Assembly: GCA_905221605.1 (NCBI GenBank)
Contig: CAJNDS010002221.1
Location: 192,501-225,000 of the forward strand
Reading direction: 5' to 3'
Length of the DNA: 32,500 nucleotides
DNA from: Symbiodinium natans
Taxonomy: Eukaryota > Sar > Dinophyceae > Suessiales > Symbiodiniaceae
Positions 17,301 through 26,300 of the stretch are shown here, in pieces. The notes beneath the pieces were generated by a model. It ran no database searches. It saw nothing but the letters and a program-made list of their open reading frames with translations, and was not told the DNA's origin. Each line of letters starts with the position of its first letter. The first letter of the stretch is position 1. The position numbers and the translations under genes were made by a program.

Positions 17301-18829
17301 TATGGCCTAGACCCTCAAACCCTATGAATTCGGGGTTGGCACGGCCAGGCCAGTAAGCTCGGCCTCCCCTGTCTAGCAGCCAAGGGTCTCAAAGCCATGC
17401 GGCCTGACCAAGAAGTGGTTGGACGTATTTTGTAGTCTGTCTATACCGAGAAGTAGCTAATATGAGTCCTAAGCCCTAAACCCTAAACCCTAAACCCTAG
17501 ACCCTAAACCCTAAACCCTAAACCCTAAGCCCTAAACCCTAAACCCTAAACCCTAAACCCTAAACCCTAAACCCTAAACCCTAAACCCTAAACCCCTAAC
17601 ACACACCCAGGAGTCCCGGCACCTGGCGGATGAGATAGGGACCTGGGCAGATTTGGCAACTTGGATTCATCGGATTTTGTCGGCTTAGGGTTTAAGGTTT
17701 AGGGTTTAGGGTTTAGGTTTAAACCCTAAACCCTAAACCCTAAACCCTAAACCCTAAACCCTGAACCCTGAACCCTAAACCCCAAACCCTAAACCCTAAA
17801 CCCTAAACCCGAAGCCCTAAGCCCTAAGCCCTAAACCCTAAAGGGGAACTAAGGAGAAGGATCTGCAAAGGAGAAAGAGAGTTCCAAAGCTGAACTCTGG
17901 GAGCATCTACCTCTTCGCGGGGAATGCCTCCTTCCACCGCGTGTCGCCGGTGACGTCTGGCACCTTCCTTGCCCAAGAATTGAACTTTGAACTTTTTGGG
18001 TTTCCTGATTTAGTAGGAGTCATAAAGTTTAACCTTTTGAAACTTTTTGGGCTCCCTTATTTAGTAGGAATAATGAAGTTTAACCTGTTTTTCTCCGCTT
18101 GGTTCTTGGGAGAAATAAGGCACCCGCATCAACGCGATTCTGACGTACAACGTCGAGGAGAACCATCCCTGCCGATTGCTTTTGACTAGCTAGGCTCTTG
18201 TGTGTTTTATTACTATTATTACTATTATTACTATTCTTACTATTAGTACTATTATTACTATTAGTACCATTATTACTATTATTACTATTATTACTATTAT
18301 TACTATTATTACTATTATTACTATACAGTATAATTGTTTTTTTGTTTTTACTATTTTGTTTTTAAAAATATTTCTGCGTAGTGGGCTTCAGAGGAGCATC
18401 TTCTAGGACCCAGAGTAGGGTTTAGGGTTTACAGTACCGTATTACCCCAAGCCCTAACCCCTGAACGCCAGGCAAGCCCTAACTACATATATATATATAT
18501 ATATGCACGCAGAGATTATGGTTGACCATCTTTCGCTACCTTGAGACTGCCAGAAATAGGAACCTTAGGGCTTAGGGTGAGATATGAAATTTAGTTTAGG
18601 GTTTAGGGTTTAGGGTTTAGGGTTTAGGGTTTAGGGTTTAGGGTTTAGGGTTTAGGGTTTAGGGTTTAGGGTTTAGGGTCAGGGTTTGAGGTTTGAACCC
18701 TAAACCCAAACCCAAACCCTAAACCCTAAACACCTAAACCAGAGCGTGTAACAGGAGAACCAGCGCCTGAATGCGTACACGCTGAAGCAGTTCTTTGGGA
18801 TAGACCAGGACACTGGCGGCAACGCATGA
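11054..18829 (+). CDS. 2-oxoglutarate/Fe(II)-dependent dioxygenase, about 14 exons
   Basis: Proposed exons: 11054-11162 (end tentative), 11522-11564, 11941-12026, 12179-12222, 13564-13635, 15078 to about 15177, about 15951-16019, 16234-16269, 16946-17004, 17386-17411, 17611-17628, 17860-17959, 18120-18157, 18755-18829 (TGA). Joined, they read as a cupin-type oxygenase: SGYCQLDGFVLPETV near the start, SPLRELYADDALRELV, SADP, NFFDEGDALW-WHCDRSHFSVNL with the metal HxD (His 16238-16240, Asp 16244-16246), ILQTAEGGDFEFIPAL, SGSIYLFAGNASFHRVSPV (second metal His 17935-17937), then RINAILTYNVEEN whose Arg (18125-18127) fits 2-oxoglutarate binding. HxD rather than HxG suggests a hydroxylase, not a halogenase. 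Substrate unknown; the nearest set I can name is the ArpA/HalD-like 2OG oxygenases. Most junctions have matching G-initial repeats at both edges. The exon 6/7 join and exons 10-11 (26 and 18 nt) are the weakest. Confidence 0.72.
11176..11240. repeat. TTTAGGG array in dioxygenase intron 1
   Basis: Nine perfect TTTAGGG units immediately after exon 1. Confidence 0.95.
11250..11332. repeat. (GT)n microsatellite
   Basis: About 40 GT units, inside dioxygenase intron 1. The Cys-Val open frames over it come from the repeat. Confidence 0.97.
11565..11940 (+). mobile_element. Dioxygenase intron 2, introner-like with telomeric insert
   Basis: GTCC stands at both edges (11565-11568 and 11941-11944). 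The ends CTTGGAGGCTA and TAGTCCCCCAAG are imperfect inverted copies. Inside are degenerate TTTAGGG units at 11850-11912. Splicing gives IASSGYCQLDGF in frame. Confidence 0.65.
12390..12680 (+). pseudogene. RNA-dependent RNA polymerase-like fragment (totivirus-like), endogenous
   Basis: An open frame from about 12390 to TGA 12678-12680 carries GDD at 12429-12437, then about 30 residues later NPAK, then a KLER segment and a GNMV segment. Order and spacing recall the C-terminal palm motifs of totivirus-like double-stranded RNA virus polymerases (GDD, then a Gly-Arg-x-Asn-Pro-x-Lys type motif, then a Leu-Arg motif, then Ser-Gly-Asn-Trp). The upstream finger and palm motifs are missing: telomere-type repeats begin at once on the left. 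Downstream (12680-12820) weak fragments in other frames suggest decay. It looks like a truncated ancient copy in an intron. It could instead be an unrelated coding fragment with a chance GDD. Confidence 0.42.
12681..13043. other. Unique stretch in dioxygenase intron 4
   Basis: A 99-codon open frame on the minus strand (12725-13024) has low-complexity Gly/Arg segments and no domain I recognise. On the plus strand, short open pieces (VKESVYDLMWHLLSGC) directly follow the RdRp-like frame in another frame and may be its decayed end. Confidence 0.35.
13044..13205. repeat. CCCTAAA array
   Basis: About 22 units, degenerating to CCCCAAA and CCTGAAC variants on the right. Confidence 0.95.
13824..13924. 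mobile_element. Hairpin element family D (copy 2)
   Basis: The outer arms AAGGGTCCATGTA (13824-13836) and TACATGGACCCTT (13912-13924) are perfect inverted copies. Inner arms ATACTTGGGCC and GGCTCAAGTAT pair with one mismatch. Confidence 0.85.
14133..14231. mobile_element. Hairpin element family D (copy 3)
   Basis: Arms GTTACATGG (14133-14141) and CCATGTAAC (14223-14231) plus an inner ATGGGCCCTTGG against CCTAAGGGCC. Same plan as copies 1 and 2; GGGACCATGTAAC is shared exactly with copy 1. Confidence 0.85.
14964..15068. repeat. CCCTGAA array, 15 units
   Basis: Fifteen tandem CCCTGAA units with no interruption, ending 9 nt before exon 6 of the dioxygenase gene. Confidence 0.97.
15182..15370. 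repeat. TTAGGGC array flanked by TTTAGGG
   Basis: About 17 perfect copies of the variant GCTTAGG between shorter TTTAGGG and TTCGGGC blocks, starting within a few bases of exon 6 of the dioxygenase gene. Confidence 0.95.
15371..15940. other. Intronic sequence with poly-G tract
   Basis: Part of dioxygenase intron 6. It includes a run of about 20 G at 15735-15753 and degenerate TTTAGGG pieces at 15815-15930. No exon-like island. Confidence 0.5.
16020..16233 (+). mobile_element. Dioxygenase intron 7, GT-AG with GTGG duplication
   Basis: GTGG is at 16020-16023 and 16234-16237. Splicing there restores GDALW-WHCDRSH, placing the metal-binding His directly after the junction; reading through instead gives a frame lacking it. 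The inside has a CCTAAAC remnant only. Confidence 0.8.
16493..16625. mobile_element. Two tandem copies of introner family F
   Basis: AAGCCCCTTTAAACCAAAAA occurs at 16527-16546 and again at 16569-16588, each after a TTCCC/GTCCCC segment and before an ACTCYTRGG segment. The same block is the body of reductase intron 4 (21517-21632), with TTTAGGGTTTAGGT at its left in both places. Confidence 0.8.
16629..16852. repeat. CCCTAAG array, 32 perfect units
   Basis: 224 nt = 32 x 7 of CCCTAAG without a visible error, followed by CCCCTAAA 8-mers to about 16920. A variant this uniform must have been amplified recently or be kept uniform by conversion. Confidence 0.98.
17040..17185. repeat. TTTAGGG / GGGTTTAG 8-mer array with inverted junction
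   Basis: TTTAGGG units change at 17080-17095 into a short CCCTAAA segment and back, making a small hairpin. From about 17112 the unit becomes an 8-mer, GGGGTTTA, for eight or nine copies. Confidence 0.9.
17466..17596. repeat. CCCTAAA array in dioxygenase intron 10
   Basis: About 18 units, ending just before the 18-nt exon 11. Confidence 0.95.
17690..17845. repeat. Inverted telomere-type arrays
   Basis: TTTAGGG units (17690-17718) meet CCCTAAA units (17719 on) at TTTAGGTTTAAACCTAAA-like sequence, a near-perfect palindromic junction. Confidence 0.9.
17960..18119 (+). mobile_element. Introner family B, doubled, dioxygenase intron 12
   Basis: GCACC is duplicated at 17960-17964 and 18120-18124. 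Ends CTTCCTTGCCCAAGAA and TTCTTGGGAGAAATAAG are imperfect inverted copies. Inside, the family B core (AACTTTTTGGG ... AGTAGGA ... AAGTTTAACC) appears twice in tandem. GC-AG splicing gives VTSGTRINAILTYN in frame. Confidence 0.88.
18158..18754 (+). mobile_element. Dioxygenase intron 13, GA-AG, with 8-nt target repeat
   Basis: GAGAACCA is at 18158-18165 and 18755-18762, the longest direct repeat seen at an intron here. Splicing gives YNVEENQRLNAYTLKQFFG and a stop at 18827-18829. It contains an ATT/ACT microsatellite (18209-18325), an (AT)n run (18487-18504) and TTTAGGG units (18597-18680). Confidence 0.8.
18209..18325. repeat. (TTACTA)n microsatellite
   Basis: Imperfect TTACTA hexamers with a few TTAGTA units, about 19 copies. 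Confidence 0.95.
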
Positions 18830-19703
18830 AGTCCGGCTGCCCCCAAACTCCATATAAACTCTGAGCCTATGATCAAACTTTATAAGGCGACCTTAAACCC
18901 ACAACCCTGAACTCAAAACCCGAAACCCTAAACCTTCAGAACTCACTCTAAGCCCTATACTTATAAGGTTCGCATTTTCTGGAACTTTTCGAGGGTACAC
19001 TAAACCCAAACCCTAAACCCTAAACCCTACACCCGACAAGCGGCAGCTGGTGTCTTCGGCTGAGGGCTCGACTCCATGTCGCGCGGAGCGGAAAAGTCTG
19101 AGCTTTGGGGGCAGTCTGAGCCAATGGCTCAGTATAAGCCCTATGCGGTTTAGGGATTAGGGTTTTGGGGTTTAGGGTTAGGCCTAAGCCCTCAGCCCCC
19201 AAGCCTTTAAATAAGCCCACCAAGCGCCTAAATCCCTGAAGAGTCAGTTGGAAGGGCACTGCTGGACAACTGGAGCCTTGTCTTTCTATCATGCCTAGAT
19301 TTCTTCAAGTTGCATCTGCCACGCACGTTATATGACAAAAAGAAAGCGGTCAGGCCGGCAGAATGTTAGTCGGCGCATACAGTCAAAGGACAGCAAGCCT
19401 TTCTAAGTTTGAGTACTGTTGAACGGATGTGGTCCGACTTCGGTTTCTTGTCGGTGCATGCAGGCGCATGTATTCAGAAAGCATTGCATGGCTAAGTAGT
19501 GTCTGACATCGAAATCTGCCAGATTGCTCAAGGCCATTGCCGGTTCTGCACCGGCAGAGACCGCTGTCTTGCAGCCTTAAACCCTCAACCCTGAACCCCA
19601 ACTCCTAAACTGTTGCAGTGACCCAAGTTTTGTTCGCTAACATCCCGGGCATAGGCATGGTTTCCAATCATCTTGTGGTTGCTGCGCAAATGCTTGGCCC
19701 CCT

Positions 19704-19925
19704 GGTTCTTAGTAGGGAATAAGGGAATGAGGGGCCTACAAAGACTTGTAAGGGATCCCTAAACCCTAAACCCTAAACCCTAAACCCTAAACCCTAAACC
19801 CTAACCCCGAGCCCCTAACCCCCAAACCCTAAACCCTAAACCCCGAAACCCCTAATCCCCGAAACCCCCAAACCCCTAAACCATTTACATAGGGTACCTC
19901 GTTCCCTCAGTCCCTACTAAGAACC
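19704..19925. mobile_element. Hairpin element with a telomere array inside
   Basis: The arms GGTTCTTAGTAGGGA and TCCCTACTAAGAACC (19911-19925) are perfect 15-nt inverted copies and pair further inward imperfectly. Between them lie seven CCCTAAA units (19757-19805) and CCCCTAAA-like derivatives. It shows a hairpin element enlarged by telomere-type repeats. Confidence 0.88.
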
Positions 19926-20177
19926 ATCCAGTTGGTGCAAGACGGACATGACACTCCCGCAACTGCCTTGTTCTAAGGGTGGAACCATGTTGGAACCTGG
20001 GCCCTTAGTATGGTCCCTTACCCTGGCTTTAAGGGATCTAAGGGGATCGTGCAGTATGGGCCTTTATGATGTACATGTGCATGTAAGGGTTCTATAGCAG
20101 GGGACCCAAATTCAGGGCCCACACTGCGGATCCCCGACTTGTACCCGCGTCAGTTTCAGCTTGCGCCATGGTGTGTC

Positions 20178-20298
20178 ACCCTAAACCCTAAACCCTAAAC
20201 CCTATAAACCCTTAACCCTTAACCCTTAACCCTCAACCCCAAACCCCAAACCCCAAACCCTAAACCCTAAACCCTAAACCCAAAACGCTAAACCCTGC
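20178..20298. repeat. CCCTAAA / CCCTTAA / CCCCAAA array
   Basis: About 17 units in three variant blocks upstream of the reductase gene. Confidence 0.93.
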
Positions 20299-20393
20299 GC
20301 TGTCTTGCTCTTAGAGCCTTAGAGCTGCGTTCTGGGTGCTAGCTGAGTGTTAGCTGAAGCCATATCAGCCCTTGCTGGCGCTTTGCCTCAGAG

Positions 20394-23300
20394 ATGAGTT
20401 CCGAGAAGGAATCCACAGCAGGTGCCGCAATTGATTCAGCTGACGTGGTGCTCACTGAGCAAGTTTGGAATGGATTCAAGACCTCCAGCGGCCTGATTGT
20501 GAGCCAAGTGTATCGCTTGAATGGCACCGAAGTCGTAGACATCTTCACGGCAGAGACGCAGTCTGTTTCTCCCCTACCTTTCTCTGGCCTTGGGCTGGAA
20601 GATCTCAGGCCGGATGCAGAGTCCTTGTTGCCCGGGCAAAGGCGGAAAGTCGAGGGCTGGAACCTGCAATCCACACTTCGAAATGCCTTTCGCGTGCTCG
20701 CCGCGCGCCCAGCCCTGGGGCAGTATCTATATCCCCCTTGGGAAGTATTTTGTTAATTTGCGTTTATATCAAACCCAAGAGGATATGAAAAATACCATTC
20801 TCATAAAGGTTCTAAGGGGAGAGTAAGGGGAGTGTAGGTACGTCAACGGGGAGCTGCTGTGGACCTCCTGGCAGACGCTGGATCAGCGCAGCGCAGATCT
20901 CGCCCGCTTCTTGACGAGCATCTTGCCGAAGTCTGCCTGCGTAATCCTGTGTGCACGAAACTTACTTCGCCTTTAGTTGAACTTTAAACTTTTTTGGGTT
21001 TCCTTGTTAGTAGGAATATGAAAGTTTAACCTTTTTTTCCTCTTGGTTATTGGAGAAGTAAGGAAACTCGGTCGACTGGATTGTGGCTCTGCTGGCCGTT
21101 GTGCTGGCAAATTGCATTGCGGTTCCCATTCACTTCCTCGCGAGCGATACATTTCGTGAGGCGGTGGTCGCGGAAGCAGATGTTCAGGCTGTGTTCACCG
21201 ACGCACCAGGCAACTGGAAGTCTGCGACCGTTTTCGACATCGGCAAGATGTGCGAGATGGAGGCCCAGGGAGCTAAACTCAGGAAGTCTGATGAGTTGCT
21301 TTGGTAGCACAGTGGTGCCCTTTTGCCTTTTTCTTTGGGGGTTCCAGGTTCCCTCATAAAGTAGCCAACCCCGAAACAGGGTACGCTTTACCACATTATG
21401 GTTACGGGGGGGCTAGCAAGGTTGCGAGACGCTTCGTTGAGCTCATTGAAGCTGAGCATGCAAGACTTGCTCAAGGACCTTGGCAACGTGCCCAGGACGT
21501 CCACGCGCAGCGCGCAGCAACTAGGGCCCAGAGTAGGCCCTTATTCCTTTTCTTTAGGGTTTAGGTTCCCTTACAAGCCCCTTTAAACCAGAAAGGGCGC
21601 CCTTTTTATTCCTAGGTTCCTCTTGGGTCTAGGCAAGCACTACAAGCATTTCTGGCACATGAGAAGTGGGACGATGAGCTTGGTCAGCTCATCGTGATGC
21701 TTGCAAGAAACGACATGCAACTTTGGTAGGCCCTTGGGATTTTTCCCCTTATTGGATTGAAGAGGGTCGTATTCAGGAATATAACCCTAAACCCTAAACC
21801 CTAAACCCGAAATCCGAAACCCTAAACCCTAAACCCTAAACCCTATATTATAGGGTCTAGAGGGTTTGAGAAGGGGCCATCTTAGGCAATGGGCCGCGGC
21901 ATTGGCAGCACCTGGAGTAGTTGGGCCACTGACTTTACGTGAGCTGGCGGAGAGTTGGGTGAAGCCAGCCCAAGCACGCGCACAGTGGGAAGCAGTTGGA
22001 GAGAGATTCTCGATACAAACGGGTTTACGAAGTTAGGGGTACCTTATTGGGGTTCTTATTGTAAAGGAATCCTACTATTTAGGGTAAACTCCCATGTATT
22101 AAGAGGAGGAATACACCTTTTTCTCACACTGGAGTCTCAGGGGGTGACTTGAGTCGGTGCTTTGTTTGGGTTTGTGGACCTTTTCCGGCGATGTGTGTGC
22201 GGAAGCCAGGCTTTGGCGATGTTTGGCTGACAGCTGTGCTGGAGGCTCTTTCTCGTCAGCGGCGACCTGACAGCGGCTGCCTGGCGTACGCTTTGGCCCT
22301 GGCCAGGCGGCAGACGTTTCTTGACCCTTGGGTGGTCGAGTTGGCGTGCCGGCTGGCGGCCGTCTTGCCTCATCACGCACAGCAGTCCTGGTTCGACTTG
22401 GCAGACAAAGTGGCTCCGGCAAAGGTTGGCGCGTTCTACGAGGTTCTTTGCGCTGCGCCCTTGCGGTCCAGCAAGGGAGATGCCACAGGGCTCCCGAGTG
22501 GCATGTCCTTTCTGTTTCTTATAGGCTCGGCAGAACTTCCCCAAAGCAGCCGCGTGTTTTGGGGTGCCGTACCAAAACAAAGGGAGAGCTGCGCTTGTTG
22601 TTCTGGGAGCCTAGGCTCAGGACATTGTTTACGAATTGCCCGAGGGCTCGGTGGTGGAGGTCTTGCAGGTGAGCGGAAGTGCCGTGCAGGTTGCTTGCGA
22701 GGTTGCGCAAGGATGCTCGGTAGCCTCAAGGTTCCCTTTTGGGGGGTTTACGAATTTAGGGGACCCCGAATATAGACCCCCCAAATAGTAGGATTCCCTT
22801 TTCATAAGGATCCCAAAAAGGGAGCCCCCCAACTTCGGAAAACCCCAAACCCTACACCCTAAACCCTGAACCCCAAACCCGAAACCCTAAACCCTAAACC
22901 CTAAACCCCAAACCCTAAACCTAAACCTAAACCGAAACCTTAGACCCTAAACCCTATGGTCACTAGATTACCAAGGATGGCTCGATCTCTGGGACAGCGC
23001 CGGCGCGCCCGTCATGGATGAAACCATCCCAGAGCCGATTGCGATGATCCTCTACACCAGCGGCTCAACGGGCCTTCCCAAGGGTGCACTAGTCACCAGG
23101 TAGGCCCTTGGGACATTGTTATATATTTGGCCTGATTGGGTTGAAGAGGGTATCATTTAGGAATGTAGGCCCTTGGGACATTATATATATATATATATAT
23201 TTGTTTTAAATCCCCTCATTGGGTTTAAGAGAGGGTAGGATTTTTAATATTTTTTCAGTGTCTTAAGGGACATCTTAGGTCAAGAACAGCGCGCTGAATA

Positions 23301-26300
23301 GGTACATGTGCAATAGGATAAACACTGGCGACAGTGATTACTCTGGGGTGCACATTCATGGAGCTCCGCTCTCAACGTCTGCAGCTCCTTACAACATCTT
23401 TGGGAACATCTTGGGGGGTGGCCGCACGGTGATTCTTCAGGAGGGAGGCCAGCTATTTGAGGTTGCGCCCTCCGTTGGCCCAACCCAGCTGGGCGGCGTT
23501 CCCCAGATGTGGGCGCTCCTGTACAAGCGCTTTCAGGACTACTATGTGCTTAAGAGCCCCAAAAAAATGACAAATAAAGATCCCTATATTGCCGTGATAA
23601 GAATATTTTGGAAATATTTTTGGGGGGATTCTCAAGCAATTAGTAGAGGATCGGCTGGCGTCATGCGATGTGGCGGGGGCAGAGGCCCTGCATGAAGAGG
23701 CCAAAAGTTGGCTGGGGCCAAGGATCCGCCAAATCAACTGCGGGGGAGCCTTGCCGTGCCCCGCGGTGATGCGCTGGCTCCAGAGCACCTATAGCTTAGT
23801 AGCTGAGTGAGTACACTTTATACACTTTTTAAGGGATACCTGTAATCTCTACAAAGGTAAAAAAAGTGCACACTTTTTTGAGGGCTTCTGAACTCAGCAA
23901 CTCAGGAGATGCAGAGGTGCATGAGAATTATGGTCTCACTGAGGCGGGAGGCATCACAGCTGGTGCTGCAGGCCAACTGCAGACCATCAAGGATGGGGTC
24001 CAAGTGCGGCTGGAAGATCCTTGGGGACCAAATGAACCCTAAAATTTGGGTCTTATACCCTATACTACTATAATTCCTACTAAGGTGTATGAACCATAAA
24101 CCCTTTTAGGGTTCATTTCGTCCACAAGGATTTCGGCGTGTACAAGGGCACGGATGTGCCGCCGCGTGGGGAGATCTGTGTAAAGACGCACCGCATGGCT
24201 GCCGGGTATTTGAGCCTTAGGTGCTGGGTGGGCAACCTTTGACCTTTTTGGGTACGAAAAATCCTCCGAAACACCCAAAGGTTCACTTTTTCCCCGAAGA
24301 AACGCAGCACGTAAGGAACCGCCCCGACATCACGAATGAGACCTTCACGCCCGATGGCTTCTTCCGCACGGGTGACATCGGCGAGATGCCAGACCCCAAG
24401 CACTTGCGCGTGATTGATCGGAAGAAGGCGTCTAGGTAGGCCCTTGAGATCGTTTTCACATCTTCTTCCCTTCCCCAAAAAACCCTTAAACCCTAAACCC
24501 TAAACAACCCTAAACAATCCTAAGCCCTAAACCCTAAACCCTAAACCCTAAACCCTAAACCCTAAACCCTAAACCCTAAACCCTAAAGGCCTTAAAGAGG
24601 ATCTTTTTTTTTCTCAGAATCTTCTGCCTCGAGAGAGGCGTTCTTCAAGCTGAGCAACGGCGAGTGGGTGTCGCCGGAATCTGTGGAGGCAATCCTCCTG
24701 GAGTGCCCCGAAGCCTGGTAGCCCAGCGGTACCCTTTACCCCTTTTTTTGGTTCTGGGGTTTAGGGTTTAGGGTTTAGGGTTTCTCTCTTACAAAAGTAG
24801 CCAACCAAAAAAAAGGGTGCCCTTACAATAAGATGGTTACTGGGCTAGCAAGGAAGTGAAGCAGGTCTTGGTGCATGGAGACTTGGCAGCCCAGTGGTAC
24901 CCTCTACCCTTTTTTGGGGGGGTTATGGGTTATATAACATATAAAGTAACCAACCCCAAAAAAGGTGCGCTTGATATAGCATGGTTTGCTGGGCTGCCTT
25001 GGAGACTCTGCGTTGTTTTGGGTTATGGCTTCCCTTATAAATGTAACTAACCCCCCCCCAAAAAAAAAATGCGCTTATTCTAGTATGGTTGCTGGGCTGC
25101 CGAGGAGACTCTGCGCATGATTCCACCGTGGCTGTAGCTGTTGCAAGCGTGCCTGCAGAGCAAGTGCTGGCGGCCTTCCGCCGCATCATGCTGCAGGCGG
25201 GCGCTCGGCATTTTGAGACGCCCAAGGCGGTACATGTCACGTCGGAGCCCTGGGATGCACGGAATGGGCTCCTAACGTCAACAGGGAAGCTCTGCCGCAG
25301 GAAGATCTTCGAGGAATTTGCAGAAGCTATCCGGGAGATGCTGGAGGCAGGAAGGGAAGATGGCCAGATAGAGCATGAGGTCGTGCGATTGATTCGGCTG
25401 GGAACTGATGAGGAAGCGTGGCAAAACCTTCATCTGACCAGCGTTGCAGCCGTGAGCGCAGCGCACGCCATCAGAATTTCGTTTGGGGTCGACGTGTCGG
25501 TGATCCACCTGTTGCAGAAACCTCCACTGGTTGCGATGAAGGCACACGTCGAAGGCAGGCAGCCACTTTCCCTCAGCACTCGTCAAGAGCTCGTGGGCTT
25601 AGGAGACTTCGTCCCGAAGTCAGGCGACAGATCCTCCAAACTCTTCCTGACGGGGGCAACTGGCCACGTAGGTGCATGTGTGCTTCAGCTTCTCGGTAGG
25701 CCCTTGGGGATAGTTTGTATTTTCCCTCATTGGGTTTAAGAGGGCCCTAAACCCTGAACCCTAAACCCGAAACCCTAAACTCTTCAGAGGGTCTTAAGGG
25801 CCATCTTAGGCTTGTAGTGACAGCCTCTAAGCTCCCAGTGGCGGCCTTGGTGCGTGGCCCGTCTCATGCTGCGGCCAAGAAGCGTCTCCATGACACCCTG
25901 ACGCGGCGTGGCTACCTTGAGGCAGCTGAACAGGTGCAGGCGGACGGCGTGCAAGTGGTTGCTGGTGATCTGTCGGAAGAGTGCTTGGGGCTTCCTGAGG
26001 AGGAGTTCCGTGATCTTGCAGGAGGCGTCATACTTCACGTGGCCGCAGAGGTGCACCACTTGCAGGGCTACAGTGCTTTGGAGGCCACGAATGTTGCAGG
26101 AACCCGACGCCTCTTGAGTCTGGCAACTTTGGCACCCACGAAGTTTGTGCTGATTTCGACCGAGTCTGCACAGGAATCTCGCAGGGCCTCCGGGTATGGA
26201 CACTTCGTGGTACTTTACTGTAACTTTAGATCCTTACCTTCTTTGGGTTTATTGGGGTTCTTAATAAGGCAGCTAAAAGTTTCATTTATAGCTACCCTCC

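Larger units (their letters stand above)
18830..20393. other. Spacer between the dioxygenase and reductase genes
   Basis: It holds CCCTAAA pieces, a hairpin element (19704-19925), family D-like fragments (19970-20130) and a further array (20178-20298). A frame at 19233-19360 (+) reads EESVGRALLDNWSLVFLSCL and could be an exon, without support. The final tract GCGCTTTGCCTCAG (ending 20391) is a candidate trans-splice acceptor 2 nt before the reductase ATG. Confidence 0.45.

Noticed and set aside
20370-20394. Relict of the dinoflagellate spliced leader upstream of the reductase ATG
   Set aside because: I searched for the conserved TTTTGGCTCAAG core here and around the other starts and did not see it; only a plausible acceptor tract is present.
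20339-20674. 111-codon open frame on the minus strand
   Set aside because: It is antisense to reductase exon 1, which is supported by frame continuity with 21 further exons.
21301-21564. Alternative frame ASKVARRFVELIEAEHARLA for exon 4
   Set aside because: It cannot be joined to exons 3 and 5 through the repeat-matched junctions; the frame LRDASLSSLKLSMQDLLKD joins on both sides.
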